Assembly (NCBI RefSeq): GCF_001589285.1
Contig: NZ_JEMA01000618.1
Location: 1 to 44,985, forward strand
DNA length: 44,985 nucleotides
From: Sorangium cellulosum
Lineage (GTDB): Bacteria > Myxococcota_A > Polyangia > Polyangiales > Polyangiaceae
Direction of reading: 5' to 3'
Made by a program: the position numbers and the translations under genes. Positions 17,026-26,213 of this stretch are shown here, in pieces. The notes under the pieces are model-generated. The model searched no databases. It worked only from the letters and a program-made list of their open reading frames with translations, and was not told the origin of the DNA. The number at the start of each line of letters is the position of its first letter. Within the stretch, counting starts at the first letter, position 1.

Positions 17026-17436
17026 ATGGCGCAAGCGAAGACGGCTGCCACCACCAGCAAGACGAAGCAGAAGAAGAAGGTCAAGAAGAATGTGTCCGCG
17101 GGCATCGCGCACATTCAGTCGACCTTCAACAACACGGTCGTGACGATCACGGACATCAACGGCAACGCGATCGCGTGGTCGTCCGCTGGCGCTCGCGGCT
17201 TCAAGGGATCGCGCAAGTCGACGCCGTTCGCCGCGCAGCTCGCGGCGGAAGAGGCCGCGCGGCGCGCGCAGGAGCACGGCATGCGATCGGTCGCCGTGTT
17301 CGTGAAGGGGCCGGGGGCCGGGCGCGAGAGCGCGCTCCGCGCGCTCCAGACCGCTGGCTTCAAGGTGACGCTGATCAGGGACGTCACGCCGATCCCCCAC
17401 AACGGTTGCCGGCCGCCGAAGCGGCGCAGGGTTTGA
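17026..17436 (+). CDS. rpsK: 30S ribosomal protein S11
   Basis: A 136-residue S11 with a Lys/Thr/Ala-rich first 22 residues, then the core [50 protein letters not shown] and the terminal [16 protein letters not shown]. It lies on the 30S platform near the mRNA exit. Twenty nt separate it from rpsM. Confidence 0.97.
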   Translation: MAQAKTAATTSKTKQKKKVKKNVSAGIAHIQSTFNNTVVTITDINGNAIAWSSAGARGFKGSRKSTPFAAQLAAEEAARRAQEHGMRSVAVFVKGPGAGRESALRALQTAGFKVTLIRDVTPIPHNGCRPPKRRRV

Positions 17437-17447
17437 GGTAATTCACG

Positions 17448-18077
17448 ATGGCTCGCTACATTGGTCCGGTCTGCAAGCTCTGCCGCCGCGAGGGGATGAA
17501 GCTCTACCTCAAGGGAGAGCGGTGCTACTCCGAGAAGTGCGCGTACACGCGGCGCCCGTATCCGCCTGGCCAGCACGGCCAGGGGCGCATCAAGCTGAGC
17601 GAGTACGCGGTGCGCCTGCGCGAGAAGCAAAAGGTGCGTCGCATCTACGGCGTGCTCGAGCGGCAGTTCAGCGGGTACTTCCAGGAGGCCAACCGGCGCA
17701 AGGGCCGGACGGGCGAGGAGATGCTCGCGCTCCTGGAGCGCCGGCTCGACAACGTGGTGCACCGGATGGGCTTCGGCTCGTCCCGCGCCGAGGCGCGCCA
17801 GCTCGTCCGCCACGGTCACGTCCACGTGAACGGCAAGCGGCTGGACATCCCGAGCTACGTGGTGCGGACCGGTGACCGGATCGACCTCACCGAGGGGGCG
17901 CGGAAGTTCAAGAGCGTCCTCGCGTCCGTCGGCGGCGCGGACAAGCGCCCGGTCGCGAGCTGGATCGACGTGGATCGCGCGGCGTTCACCGGCGCGGTCA
18001 AGGGCGCTCCGATCCGCGAGGATCTGAACGAGCCGGAGATCCGCGAGCAGCTCGTCGTCGAGTACTACTCGCGCTGA
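17448..18077 (+). CDS. rpsD: 30S ribosomal protein S4, zinc form
   Basis: A 209-residue S4. The N-terminus [16 protein letters not shown] and later CYSEKC give four cysteines (9, 12, 26, 31) that would bind zinc. [11 protein letters not shown] and the S4 domain ([34 protein letters not shown]) are conserved. S4 nucleates 30S assembly and, in enterics, represses the alpha operon. It starts 11 nt after rpsK and is followed by an unusually long gap before rpoA. Confidence 0.97.
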   Translation: MARYIGPVCKLCRREGMKLYLKGERCYSEKCAYTRRPYPPGQHGQGRIKLSEYAVRLREKQKVRRIYGVLERQFSGYFQEANRRKGRTGEEMLALLERRLDNVVHRMGFGSSRAEARQLVRHGHVHVNGKRLDIPSYVVRTGDRIDLTEGARKFKSVLASVGGADKRPVASWIDVDRAAFTGAVKGAPIREDLNEPEIREQLVVEYYSR

Positions 18078-18109
18078 TCGCGCGAGGCGGCGCCGAGGAG
18101 GCAGCGTCA

Positions 18110-18135
18110 CGAGCGCACCTTGCGGGGTGCGCTCG
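18110..18135 (+). terminator. Strong hairpin between rpsD and rpoA
   Basis: CGAGCGCACC (18110-18119) and GGTGCGCTCG (18126-18135) form a perfect 10-bp stem with a 6-nt loop. The 209-nt gap it lies in is much longer than its neighbours. Without a T run it may be an attenuator or processing signal that sets rpoA expression apart from the ribosomal genes. Confidence 0.45.
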
Positions 18136-18286
18136 CGCGCTGCGGGCTCCCCTCGGCGTCGTCGTCTTGCGCGCGGCGCGCGCAGGCGGATGGAGCCACG
18201 AATGCGGGCAGGAGGCGGCGCCGGACCGGTCGAGTGCGGCCGTGGCGTGGGACCTCCGCGCAGACCCATGAAGGAAGGAGAACGTC

Positions 18287-19327
18287 ATGACGATGAACAA
18301 CCCGAACCTCACGATGATCGCCCGGAACTGGCGCGATCTGATCCGGCCGAAGGGCATCTCGATCGACGCGGAGAGCGGGACGCAGTTCTACGCCAAGTTC
18401 ACGTGTGAGCCCCTGGAGCGCGGCTTCGGGATCACGATCGGCAACTCGCTGCGGCGGGTGCTGCTCTCCTCCCTCCAGGGCGCTGCCGCGACGGCCATCC
18501 GCATCGAGGGGGCGCTCCACGAGTTCACCACGGTGCCGGACGTCGTCGAGGATGTCAGCGACATCATCCTCAACGTGAAGGAGGTCGTCTTCAAGGCGGC
18601 CACCCCGAAGACGTACTCGGTGCGGATCGACCGCGAGGGCCCCGGGCCCGTGTACGCGCGCGACATCCAGCTCGTCGAGGGGCTGTCGGTGCTCAACCCC
18701 GACCACCTCGTCGCGGTGCTCGACAAGAAGGGGCCGCTCTCGATGGAGCTCACGGTCAACGTGGGCCGCGGCTACGTGCCCGCCGAGCGCAACAAGACGC
18801 CGACGATGCCCATCGGGACGATCCCGATCGACGCGCTGTTCTCGCCGATCCGCAAGGTGAACTACACCGTGCAGAACGCCCGCGTCGGGCAGGTGACCGA
18901 TTACGACAAGCTCACGCTCGAGGTCTGGACCAACGGATCCGTCTCGCCTGCGGATGCGGTCGCGTTCGCCGCGAAGATCCTGAAGGAGCAGCTCTCCATC
19001 TGGGTGAACTTCGAAGAGAGCGAGGAGACGAGCTACCAGGCGGTGATGAGCGACGACGAGCCGCTCAACGAGAACCTGTTCCGGTCCGTCGAGGAGCTCG
19101 AGCTGAGCGTCCGCTCCGCGAACTGCCTGCAGAACGCGAACATCACGCTCATCGGCGAGCTCGTGCAGCGGACCGAGCAGGACATGCTCAAGACCAAGAA
19201 CTTCGGTCGCAAGTCGCTGAAGGAAATCAAAGAGATCCTCGCGAACATGGGGCTCTCGCTCGGGATGAAGATCGACAACTGGCCGCAGCTCCTCGAGCGC
19301 TGGAAGGCGCAGCAGGCGCAGGCGTGA
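18287..19327 (+). CDS. rpoA: DNA-directed RNA polymerase subunit alpha
   Basis: A 346-residue alpha subunit. The N-terminal dimer domain contains [23 protein letters not shown] and [14 protein letters not shown]. The C-terminal domain ends with [36 protein letters not shown], which contacts UP elements and activators. The start with AAGGAG six nt upstream is at 18287; a second ATG two codons later is possible. rplQ follows after 20 nt. Confidence 0.97.
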   Translation: MTMNNPNLTMIARNWRDLIRPKGISIDAESGTQFYAKFTCEPLERGFGITIGNSLRRVLLSSLQGAAATAIRIEGALHEFTTVPDVVEDVSDIILNVKEVVFKAATPKTYSVRIDREGPGPVYARDIQLVEGLSVLNPDHLVAVLDKKGPLSMELTVNVGRGYVPAERNKTPTMPIGTIPIDALFSPIRKVNYTVQNARVGQVTDYDKLTLEVWTNGSVSPADAVAFAAKILKEQLSIWVNFEESEETSYQAVMSDDEPLNENLFRSVEELELSVRSANCLQNANITLIGELVQRTEQDMLKTKNFGRKSLKEIKEILANMGLSLGMKIDNWPQLLERWKAQQAQA

Positions 19328-19347
19328 GTCGGTACTGAGGGAACGTC

Positions 19348-19866
19348 ATGCGTCACAAGAAAGCGGGCAGGCAGTTTGGTCGGGATACCTCCAGCCGCAG
19401 GGCGATGCTTCGCAACCTGACGGCGAACCTGATCACCCACGAGCGGATCGAGACGACCGACGCCAAGGCGAAGGAGCTGCGCCGGGTGGCCGAGCGGCTC
19501 ATCACCAAGGCGACGCGGCTCGGGAAGGTAGCGTACACCGCGCACACGGAGCTCAGCCCTGGCGACAGGGCGCGCCGGCTCCACGCCGAGCGGCTCGTCG
19601 GCAGCTACATCCCTCGCTGGGGCGTCGCGACCGACGGCAAGAAGGTCGACATCATCGCAAAGGTGATGATCGATCTTTCGAAGCGGTTCGAGGGTCGGCC
19701 GGGTGGTTACACGCGCATCATCAAGCTGGGACCGCGTCGCGGCGACAACGCGCCGATGAGCCTCATCGAGTTCATCGACGCGCCGGCGGTCGAGGACGCG
19801 CCCGCGCAGGCGGCTGAGCCGGTCGCGGCGGCGGAGCCGGCCACGCCGGCGACCACCGCGGGCTGA
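19348..19866 (+). CDS. rplQ: 50S ribosomal protein L17 with an Ala/Pro tail
   Basis: A 172-residue protein. The L17 core ([45 protein letters not shown], then the [25 protein letters not shown] end) takes residues 1-145. The last 30 residues are Ala/Pro/Glu/Thr-rich and absent in E. coli L17 (127 residues). Between them, the stretch around 85-105 ([20 protein letters not shown]) replaces the usual short link. It closes the cluster and is followed by two hairpins. Confidence 0.95.
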   Translation: MRHKKAGRQFGRDTSSRRAMLRNLTANLITHERIETTDAKAKELRRVAERLITKATRLGKVAYTAHTELSPGDRARRLHAERLVGSYIPRWGVATDGKKVDIIAKVMIDLSKRFEGRPGGYTRIIKLGPRRGDNAPMSLIEFIDAPAVEDAPAQAAEPVAAAEPATPATTAG

Positions 19867-19876
19867 ACCGGACCAG

Positions 19877-19946
19877 GCCGGCGCCCCGCGGCGCCGGCGT
19901 AGTCACAGAGGCGCCGGGAGAGCGACCAGCTCACCCGGCGTCTCTG
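19877..19946 (+). terminator. Double-hairpin terminator after rplQ
   Basis: GCCGGCGCC (19877-19885) pairs with GGCGCCGGC (19890-19898), and a second stem of 13 pairs joins 19906-19918 to 19934-19946, with CTTTGT following. The second stem overlaps the last codons of the convergent minus-strand gene, so it may end transcripts from both sides. Confidence 0.65.
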
Positions 19947-22030
19947 CTTTGTGGGCCCGGCTCCGGGCTGGCCGACGGCGGCGGCTCCTGGTCAGCCTGC
20001 GACGGCGTGGGCGTGGCGCTGGCTTGGGGCGGCGACGGCTCCGGCGTCCCCGCGTGCGGCTGCGGGGGAGTGGCGCTGGCTTGCGGCGGCGACGGCTCCG
20101 GCGTCTCCGCGTGCGGCTGCGGGGGAGCGGCGCTGGCTTGCGGCGGCGACGGCTCTGGCGTCTCCGCGTGCGGCTGCGGGGGAGCGGCGCTGGCCTGTGG
20201 CGGCGACGGCTCCGGCGTCTCCGCGTGCGGCTGCGGGGGAGCGGTGCTGGCCCGCCGTGGCGACGGCGTCGGGTCGCTCCGGCGGCGGGCGATGAAGAAC
20301 ATCGCCAGCATCGCCGCGATGCCCACGGCGCCCGCGGCGATGTAGCGGTTCTTCTGGCTCTTTCGCTCGGCGACCTTGTCCCCGAGCGACGCGAGCGCCG
20401 CCTTCGCGCCGGCGTGGGCGGGATCGAGCTCCAGCGCCCGCTCCAGCACGAATTTGTCCGGCGTGCCGCGATCGATGAGGAGCGCGCCTTCCAGGTAGGC
20501 GATCTCGGCCTCGATCTTCTTCGCGTGCTCGCCGGTCGGCTCGAGGCGGAGCGCCTTGCGCAGCATCGCCAGGGCGTCCTCGCGGCGGTCGTCGGCGAGC
20601 GACCCCGCCCGCTCGACGTAGGCCGCTACCATCTCCGCGCGCCGCTCGAAGAGCGGCGCGCGTGCGAGGACCTTGTCGAACGCGTCGGTCGCCTCGGCCA
20701 GCTTGCCCGCGCTCGCCGCGGCGACGCCCTCGTCCATCAGCTTGTACACCTCGGCGAGGCGCGCGCGATCGTACGTCGCGAAGAGCTCGCGCGCGATGCG
20801 GTCCCACGACCACTCGCGCGGCGGCTTCTCGCCCGTGAGGTTCAGGTAGGCGTCGCGGAGCTGCCAGATGCCCGGCTCGCCGATCGCGGAGATGGCCTCC
20901 CGGGCAGCGTCGCGCAGCCGCGCGCGGTCGCTGTTGCAGAAGCTCAGGATCGCGCGCATCGCGTCCACGTCGCGGACCCGGCCGTACGCGCGCAGGACGT
21001 CGGCCAGGATCTGCGTGTCGTTCGATGCGATCGCCTCGCCGGGGATCGCCCGGCCGAGCAGGTCGAGCTGCTTGTTGGCCCACCGCTGGACGATCTTCGC
21101 GTCGTGCTGGCGCGCCTCGATCAGCGCGGGGACGGCCTTGTCGCGCAGCTTCACGATCTGCCGCTGCAGGTCGATGCGGAGCAGCTCGCCAAAGTAGGCG
21201 TGGAGCGCGATGAGCTCGCGTATCGCCGGCGTCGTGCCCGCGGCGACGAGCATCCGCTCCATCGCGAGCAGCTTCACGACATCGCGCCACGCGCTGTCGC
21301 GCGGCCGCGGGATGGCCAGCATGAAATCCAGCCAGTCGCCCTCGCTCTCGTCCTTCTCGTCGTCGGCGCCCTTCTTCGCGCCCTGGTCGGCCCTGGCGTC
21401 CTTCTTGGTGTCGCCGGCGCCCTTCTTCTCGTCGGCAGCGCTCTTCTTCGCGTCCTGCTTGGCGTCGCCCGCGCCCTTCTTGGCGTCGCCGGCGCCCTTC
21501 TTCGCGCCCTTGTCGGACTTCCCGTCCTTCGCGTCCGCGCCCTTCTTCTTGGCGTCGCGCCCTTCGCCGTCCTTCTCGCCCTTCAGCGCCTTGCGCCCCT
21601 CCCGGCGCGCCTCGGCGAGCACCCGCGGCGCCGCGTCCCGATCGAGCGAGCCGCGGATGTCCTGCACGCGCAGCCGCACCGCGTCGACGATGCCCGGGAT
21701 CGGCTCATCCAGGCCCGCGCGGGCGCTCTCGCGCGAGCGCGCGTCCTGCGACGTGAGCTGGTCGAGCACGCGATCGAGCTCGCGGATCGCGGTGATGTCG
21801 GGCTCCGGGCGGGCGATCGGCGCGAGGCGCGGGAGCTCCGGTAACGGGGACGAGGCAGCCGCCGCGGCGCCCGCGTCGCGGTCGAGCGCGGCGTGCGCCG
21901 GACGCAGCGCGAGCGGCGCCCCCGGGAGCAGGATGAGCAGGACGAGCCACGCGCCCGCCGGCCTGTAGCGCCGTGACGGTCGCGCACCCGCGTTCCCCAG
22001 ATCGGACGGACAGCGTGCCAAATCCCTCAA
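19931..22030 (-). CDS. Repeat-rich membrane protein with Lys-rich, TPR-like and Pro-rich parts
   Basis: About 699 residues from a TTG at 22030 that overlaps the TGA of the acylphosphatase gene; an ATG at 22075 would overlap more. A signal-like hydrophobic segment ([16 protein letters not shown]) is followed by an Asp/Arg helical part, a Lys/Ala/Gly/Asp low-complexity run with KKGAGDA-type repeats (about 165-225), then helical repeats that resemble HEAT and TPR units ([27 protein letters not shown] and the [14 protein letters not shown] region). A second hydrophobic segment ([19 protein letters not shown], near residue 565) is followed by a tail of 19-residue Pro/Ala repeats. Most of the protein should be periplasmic, the tail cytoplasmic. 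No catalytic motif is seen; I infer a scaffold. Confidence 0.75.
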   Translation of the reverse strand: MRDLARCPSDLGNAGARPSRRYRPAGAWLVLLILLPGAPLALRPAHAALDRDAGAAAAASSPLPELPRLAPIARPEPDITAIRELDRVLDQLTSQDARSRESARAGLDEPIPGIVDAVRLRVQDIRGSLDRDAAPRVLAEARREGRKALKGEKDGEGRDAKKKGADAKDGKSDKGAKKGAGDAKKGAGDAKQDAKKSAADEKKGAGDTKKDARADQGAKKGADDEKDESEGDWLDFMLAIPRPRDSAWRDVVKLLAMERMLVAAGTTPAIRELIALHAYFGELLRIDLQRQIVKLRDKAVPALIEARQHDAKIVQRWANKQLDLLGRAIPGEAIASNDTQILADVLRAYGRVRDVDAMRAILSFCNSDRARLRDAAREAISAIGEPGIWQLRDAYLNLTGEKPPREWSWDRIARELFATYDRARLAEVYKLMDEGVAAASAGKLAEATDAFDKVLARAPLFERRAEMVAAYVERAGSLADDRREDALAMLRKALRLEPTGEHAKKIEAEIAYLEGALLIDRGTPDKFVLERALELDPAHAGAKAALASLGDKVAERKSQKNRYIAAGAVGIAAMLAMFFIARRRSDPTPSPRRASTAPPQPHAETPEPSPPQASAAPPQPHAETPEPSPPQASAAPPQPHAETPEPSPPQASATPPQPHAGTPEPSPPQASATPTPSQADQEPPPSASPEPGPQSRDAG
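20028..20255 (-). repeat. 57-bp tandem repeat encoding a 19-residue Pro-rich unit
   Basis: Four copies with a 57-bp period begin at 20028, 20085, 20142 and 20199. The unit encodes [19 protein letters not shown] with few changes. Copies are almost identical, which suggests recent slippage or gene conversion and a length that could vary between strains. Confidence 0.85.
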
Positions 22031-22305
22031 TCCGTGATGCGGAAGTCGAAGAAGTCGCCCGAGAAGCCGCGCCACCGGACGTCGACGCGCTCGACGCGCG
22101 CCGCGCTCGGGCCGCGGTTGGCCCAGGCGATGAGCTCCTTGAGCTCGTCCTCCTCACCCTCGGCGAGGACCTCGACACTGCCGTCGGCGCGATTCTTCAC
22201 CCAGCCGGTGAGACCGAGCCGCTTGGCCTCGCGCTGCGTGGAGGCACGAAAAAAGACGCCCTGGACGCGACCGCGGACGAACAGTTGAACCTGTTTGAGC
22301 CCCAT
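22027..22305 (-). CDS. acyP: Acylphosphatase
   Basis: A 92-residue enzyme that hydrolyses acyl phosphates such as acetyl phosphate. The signature [12 protein letters not shown] carries the phosphate-binding Arg (residue 20), and [12 protein letters not shown] carries the catalytic Asn (38). The terminal FDFRITD fits the final strand. It lies upstream of the repeat-rich membrane protein, with stop and start overlapping, so both are likely one transcript. Confidence 0.93.
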   Translation of the reverse strand: MGLKQVQLFVRGRVQGVFFRASTQREAKRLGLTGWVKNRADGSVEVLAEGEEDELKELIAWANRGPSAARVERVDVRWRGFSGDFFDFRITD

Positions 22306-22451
22306 GGAACCAGCTTGACTTAGCCGCGCATCCAGAGGGAGGCAACTTCAGGCAGCGCCAGGACGCTCCTGGCAGTTCGCGGCGGTTCGCCCCCGCCGTT
22401 CCGCGCGAGCGCCGCGCGGACGATCCTCCTGTCCACGGCCGCCGGCGCGCA

Positions 22452-22479
22452 TTGACAGAGCAAACGCGCTTGATAGAGT
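22452..22479 (+). promoter_or_regulatory. Probable rho promoter
   Basis: A perfect TTGACA (22452-22457) is followed after 16 bp by TAGAGT (22474-22479). Transcription would begin near 22486, giving a leader of about 218 nt. The whole gap 22306-22703 holds this promoter, a leader hairpin and, presumably, the start signals of the divergent acylphosphatase gene. Confidence 0.55.
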
Positions 22480-22591
22480 CGCCGCCCGATCGGCAAGCGC
22501 AGCCCGCCGATCGAGCGACATGAACGTGAGGGGCGCCGGTGACGAGGCGAGCCCTCTTCTCCCTGGCGGCCCGCCGACATCGACGACATGC

Positions 22592-22611
22592 TCGGCCCCG
22601 CCTCGGGCCGA
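22592..22611 (+). promoter_or_regulatory. Hairpin in the rho leader
   Basis: TCGGCCC (22592-22598) and GGGCCGA (22605-22611) form a 7-bp stem with a 6-nt loop, soon followed by a run of seven C (from about 22621). Rho in E. coli limits its own transcription in the leader; a C-rich, partly structured leader would suit that, but this is inference. Confidence 0.35.
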
Positions 22612-22703
22612 CCCGCTAGACCCCCCCAACCAGAAACCATCGACCGACGGCCTCCACGCCCTTGACAGGGAGAGCGCTGTCGCATCCTGGAGCTTTCCGA
22701 CTC

Positions 22704-23951
22704 ATGCACCTCAGGGAACTGAAGCAGAAACCGATGGCCGAGCTCGTCCAGATGGCGAAGGGGCTCAACATCGAGGGCGCTGCCGGGCTGCGCAAGCAGG
22801 AGGTCATCTTCGCGCTCCTGCAGGCCCACGCCGCGCAGGACCAGCCGGTCTACGGCGAGGGCGTCCTCGAATGCCTGCCCGACGGCTTCGGCTTCCTGCG
22901 GGCGCCGGACTACAACTACCTGCCGGGCCCGGACGACATCTACGTCTCGCCGTCCCAGATCCGGCGCTTCAACCTCCGCACCGGCGACAGCGTGAGCGGC
23001 TCGATCCGGCCGCCGAAGGAGCGCGAGGCGTACTTCGCGCTGCTCAAGGTCGACAAGATCAACGGCGAGCCCCCGGAGGTCGCCCGCGACAAGATCCTCT
23101 TCGACAACCTGACGCCGCTCTATCCGCAGCAGAAGTTCAACATCGAGAACGGGACGAAGAGCTTCTCGACCCGCATCATCGACATGCTCTGCCCCATCGG
23201 CAAAGGGCAGCGCTGCCTCATCGTCTCGCCGCCCCGCGCCGGCAAGACGGTCCTGCTGCAGCAGATCGCCAACGCGATCTCCGCGAACCACCCGGACACG
23301 ACCCTCATCGTGCTGCTCATCGACGAGCGCCCGGAAGAGGTCACCGACATGCAGCGCACCGTGAAGGGCGAGGTGATCAGCTCGACCTTCGACGAGCCGC
23401 CGACGCGCCACGTGCAGGTCGCCGAGATGGTGATCGAGAAGGCCAAGCGCCTCGTCGAGCACAAGCACGACGTCGTGATCCTCCTCGACTCGATCACCCG
23501 CCTGGCGCGCGCCTACAACACCGTCGTCCCGCCGAGCGGGAAGATCCTGTCCGGCGGCGTCGACTCGAACGCGCTCCACAAGCCGAAGCGGTTCTTCGGC
23601 GCCGCGCGCAACGTCGAGGAGGGCGGATCGCTGACGATCGTCGCGACCGCGCTCGTCGACACCGGCTCGCGCATGGACGAGGTCATCTTCGAGGAGTTCA
23701 AGGGCACGGGTAACAGCGAGATCCACCTCGATCGCAAGCTGATGGAGAAGCGGATCTTCCCCTGCCTCGACATCAACAAGAGCGCGACCCGCAAGGAAGA
23801 GCTGCTGCTCCCGGAGTGGATCCTCCAGCGCGTGTGGCTGCTCCGCCAGCTCCTGCATCCCCTCAACGTCATCGACTCGATGGAATTCCTCCTGGACAAG
23901 GTGAGCCGCACCGAGACCAATCAGGAGTTCCTCGAGAGCATGAACCAGTAG
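22704..23951 (+). CDS. rho: Transcription termination factor Rho
   Basis: A 415-residue hexameric RNA helicase. The N-terminal part ([22 protein letters not shown]) is the Rho N domain, followed by the cold-shock-like RNA-binding fold ([32 protein letters not shown]). The P-loop is [12 protein letters not shown], Walker B is [16 protein letters not shown], and [22 protein letters not shown] is the Q/R loop region; ELLLPEW and the C-terminal [17 protein letters not shown] complete it. Family length. The ATG at 22704 was chosen over an in-frame TTG at 22662. Confidence 0.97.
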   Translation: MHLRELKQKPMAELVQMAKGLNIEGAAGLRKQEVIFALLQAHAAQDQPVYGEGVLECLPDGFGFLRAPDYNYLPGPDDIYVSPSQIRRFNLRTGDSVSGSIRPPKEREAYFALLKVDKINGEPPEVARDKILFDNLTPLYPQQKFNIENGTKSFSTRIIDMLCPIGKGQRCLIVSPPRAGKTVLLQQIANAISANHPDTTLIVLLIDERPEEVTDMQRTVKGEVISSTFDEPPTRHVQVAEMVIEKAKRLVEHKHDVVILLDSITRLARAYNTVVPPSGKILSGGVDSNALHKPKRFFGAARNVEEGGSLTIVATALVDTGSRMDEVIFEEFKGTGNSEIHLDRKLMEKRIFPCLDINKSATRKEELLLPEWILQRVWLLRQLLHPLNVIDSMEFLLDKVSRTETNQEFLESMNQ

Positions 23952-24067
23952 CCGCTCGTCGTAGGGGCGCTCCCGGCGGACGTCGGGGGCGCTCTCTGCC
24001 GAACGGACGCGTCGCGCAGGGGCCCGCGCGCGCGCTCCCCCGGGCGAAGTCGTGTTAGCGTCTCCCG

Positions 24068-26164
24068 GTGACCGCGAAGGCGGAACAACGCACGAAGGCG
24101 CTGCAAGCTCGCATTCAAGAGCTGGAGGCGCGGCTCGCCCAGGCCGAGAAGACCGTGCACGCGCTCCGGGACGTCGGGCTCGCGCTCGGCAGCACCCTGG
24201 ATCTCGATCAGCTCCTCGCGCTCATCCTGAACAAGATCACCGAGCTGCTCGACGCGGACAGGGCGACCCTCTACCTGCTCGATGAGCAGCGCCAGCGGCT
24301 GTTCTCGCGGATCGTCATCGGCGAGGAGGCGCGCGCGATCGAGCTGCCCGTCGGCGCCGGGATCGCCGGCCACGTCGCCAAGGTCGGGCGCACCGTCCGC
24401 GTGAAGGACGCCTACCGGGATCGCCGGTTCTCGCGCGACTGGGACGACGTGACGGGGTACCGCACCCGCTCGATCCTCGCCGCGCCGATGAAGAACCACG
24501 TCGGCCGGACGATCGGGGTCATCCAGGTCCTGAACAAGCACGGGGAAGGGGAGTTCTCGGTCCACGACGAGGAGCTCCTGAGCGCGCTGGCGACGCAGGC
24601 GGCGGTCTCGATCGACAACTCGCGGCTGTTCCTGTCGGTCATCCAGAAGAACACGCAGCTCGTCGAGACGAAGGAGCAGCTCGAGCACCGCGTGAGCGAC
24701 CTCAAGCTGCTCTTCGAGCTCGAGAGCGCGATGGGCCGCGCGACAACGATGGAAGACCTCGCGCGCGCGGTGATCACGTCGGCCGGCAGGGCGTGCGAGG
24801 CGCGCGCGGGGGCGATGCTCGTCGACGAGATCGAGGGCGGCCTCGTCCTCTACTTCTTCGACCTCGCCGCCTTCGAGGAGGGTAACCCGCCGCCGCGATC
24901 GTCCGCCTCGGGCGACGAGCCCGACGGGGTCGTGGACGCGTCTCCGCCGAGGCTGGAGGTCAAGCGCATCGCCATGCGCCGCGGCGAGGGGATCGTCGGC
25001 CGCGCCATGGTGCACAACGAGGCCGTGTGGTTCTCGAGCCAGGGCGGCGGCGACGCGGGCGACATGCCGGTGTCGCCCCGGCTCGCCCAGCTCCTCGGCG
25101 CGGAGCTGAAGACGGCGATCGCCGTGCCGCTCGAGGGCGAGGACGCGGTGCCGATCGGCGCCATGGCGCTCTACAACTCCAGGAAATCACACGGTTTTTC
25201 GAAGGACGATCGCGCGCTCCTGCGCCTCGTGTCGGCCAACGCGTCGACCGCGCTGCGGCTGTTCCGGTCGCGCCTCGAGCGGGAGCAGAGCGAGCGGCTC
25301 ACCACGATCGGGCGCCTGCTCTCGGGGGTGATGCACGACGTGCGCACGCCGCTCACGGTGATCAGCGGGTACGTCCAGCTCATGGCCGGCGCGCCGGACG
25401 CGGCGACGAGGGAGGATCACGCGCGGCTGATCCTCAAGCAGTTCGACGTGATCAGCGCGATGCAGCGCGAGGTGCTGGAGTTCGCGCGCGGCGAGCGGAG
25501 CATCCTCGTCCGCAAGGTGTACCTGACCAAGTTCTTCGGCGACATCGAGAAGCAGCTCGAGCAGGAGCTCGCCGGGACCGGCGTGACGCTGTCGCTGGTG
25601 CTCGAGGACCGCGGGACGGCGCGGTTCGACGAGGCGAAGATGACGCGGCTCCTGCACAACCTGGTCCGCAACGCGGCCGACGCGATGCGGCCGGGCGGCG
25701 GCAGGGTGACGATCCGCGCCTACCGCGACGGGGGCAACCTCGCGATCAGCGTCGCCGATACGGGCAAGGGGATCCCGAAGGAGGTCCAGGCCCGGCTCTT
25801 CCAGTCGTTCGTTACCTCGGGCAAGCGCGGCGGTACCGGGCTCGGGCTCGCGATCGTGAAGAAGATCGTCGACGAGCACGCCGGGACGATCGAGGTCGAG
25901 TCGTCCGACAAGGGCGCGAAGTTCACGATCCGCCTGCCCCAGGAGAGCGCGCCGTCGCGGTCCTCGACGGCCGCGGCCGCGGAGGGCGCGGCGGCGGAGG
26001 CGTCGTCGCGGCTGGCGTCGACGGACGGTGAGCCAGCGACCAGGCCGAGCGCGGAGGCCGCGACGGTCGTCCACGAGGGCGCGCCGCGCCGCAGGCCGGC
26101 GAGCTCATCCCCCCCAGCGAACGAGCGTGGCAGGCGCTCGTCGAGCAGCGGCTCGGACGCGTGA
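24068..26164 (+). CDS. Cytoplasmic sensor histidine kinase with two GAF domains
   Basis: A 698-residue kinase with no membrane segment. Residues 1-35 are coiled coil; a GAF domain spans about 45-195 (GSTLDLDQLLALILNKITELLDADRATLYLL, RTRSILAAPM, IGVIQVLNK), then a second coiled coil, and a second GAF domain about 225-400. HisKA has VMHDVRTPLT with phospho-His 423; the ATPase part has the N box near 529 (NLVRNAADAM), DTGKGIP at 563 and GGTGLGLAI at 588. A Ser/Ala/Glu-rich tail follows. The GAF ligand is unknown. No response regulator adjoins it. The GTG start lacks a clear ribosome binding site, so a nearby start is possible. Confidence 0.92.
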   Translation: MTAKAEQRTKALQARIQELEARLAQAEKTVHALRDVGLALGSTLDLDQLLALILNKITELLDADRATLYLLDEQRQRLFSRIVIGEEARAIELPVGAGIAGHVAKVGRTVRVKDAYRDRRFSRDWDDVTGYRTRSILAAPMKNHVGRTIGVIQVLNKHGEGEFSVHDEELLSALATQAAVSIDNSRLFLSVIQKNTQLVETKEQLEHRVSDLKLLFELESAMGRATTMEDLARAVITSAGRACEARAGAMLVDEIEGGLVLYFFDLAAFEEGNPPPRSSASGDEPDGVVDASPPRLEVKRIAMRRGEGIVGRAMVHNEAVWFSSQGGGDAGDMPVSPRLAQLLGAELKTAIAVPLEGEDAVPIGAMALYNSRKSHGFSKDDRALLRLVSANASTALRLFRSRLEREQSERLTTIGRLLSGVMHDVRTPLTVISGYVQLMAGAPDAATREDHARLILKQFDVISAMQREVLEFARGERSILVRKVYLTKFFGDIEKQLEQELAGTGVTLSLVLEDRGTARFDEAKMTRLLHNLVRNAADAMRPGGGRVTIRAYRDGGNLAISVADTGKGIPKEVQARLFQSFVTSGKRGGTGLGLAIVKKIVDEHAGTIEVESSDKGAKFTIRLPQESAPSRSSTAAAAEGAAAEASSRLASTDGEPATRPSAEAATVVHEGAPRRRPASSSPPANERGRRSSSSGSDA

Positions 26165-26213
26165 CGCGCCCCCGCCGCTTGCGCGAGGCGCGTCCGATGG
26201 AGAGACTCGAACG

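Noticed and set aside
20028-20255. Regular repeats considered as a CRISPR array
   Set aside because: The 57-bp units are contiguous, have no unique spacers and are in frame within a protein.
22662-22667. Second TTGACA just before rho
   Set aside because: No acceptable -10 sequence at 16-18 bp, and it would start transcription almost at the start codon.
22520-23713. Open frame overlapping rho
   Set aside because: Arg-rich shadow of rho; no ribosome binding site or family resemblance.
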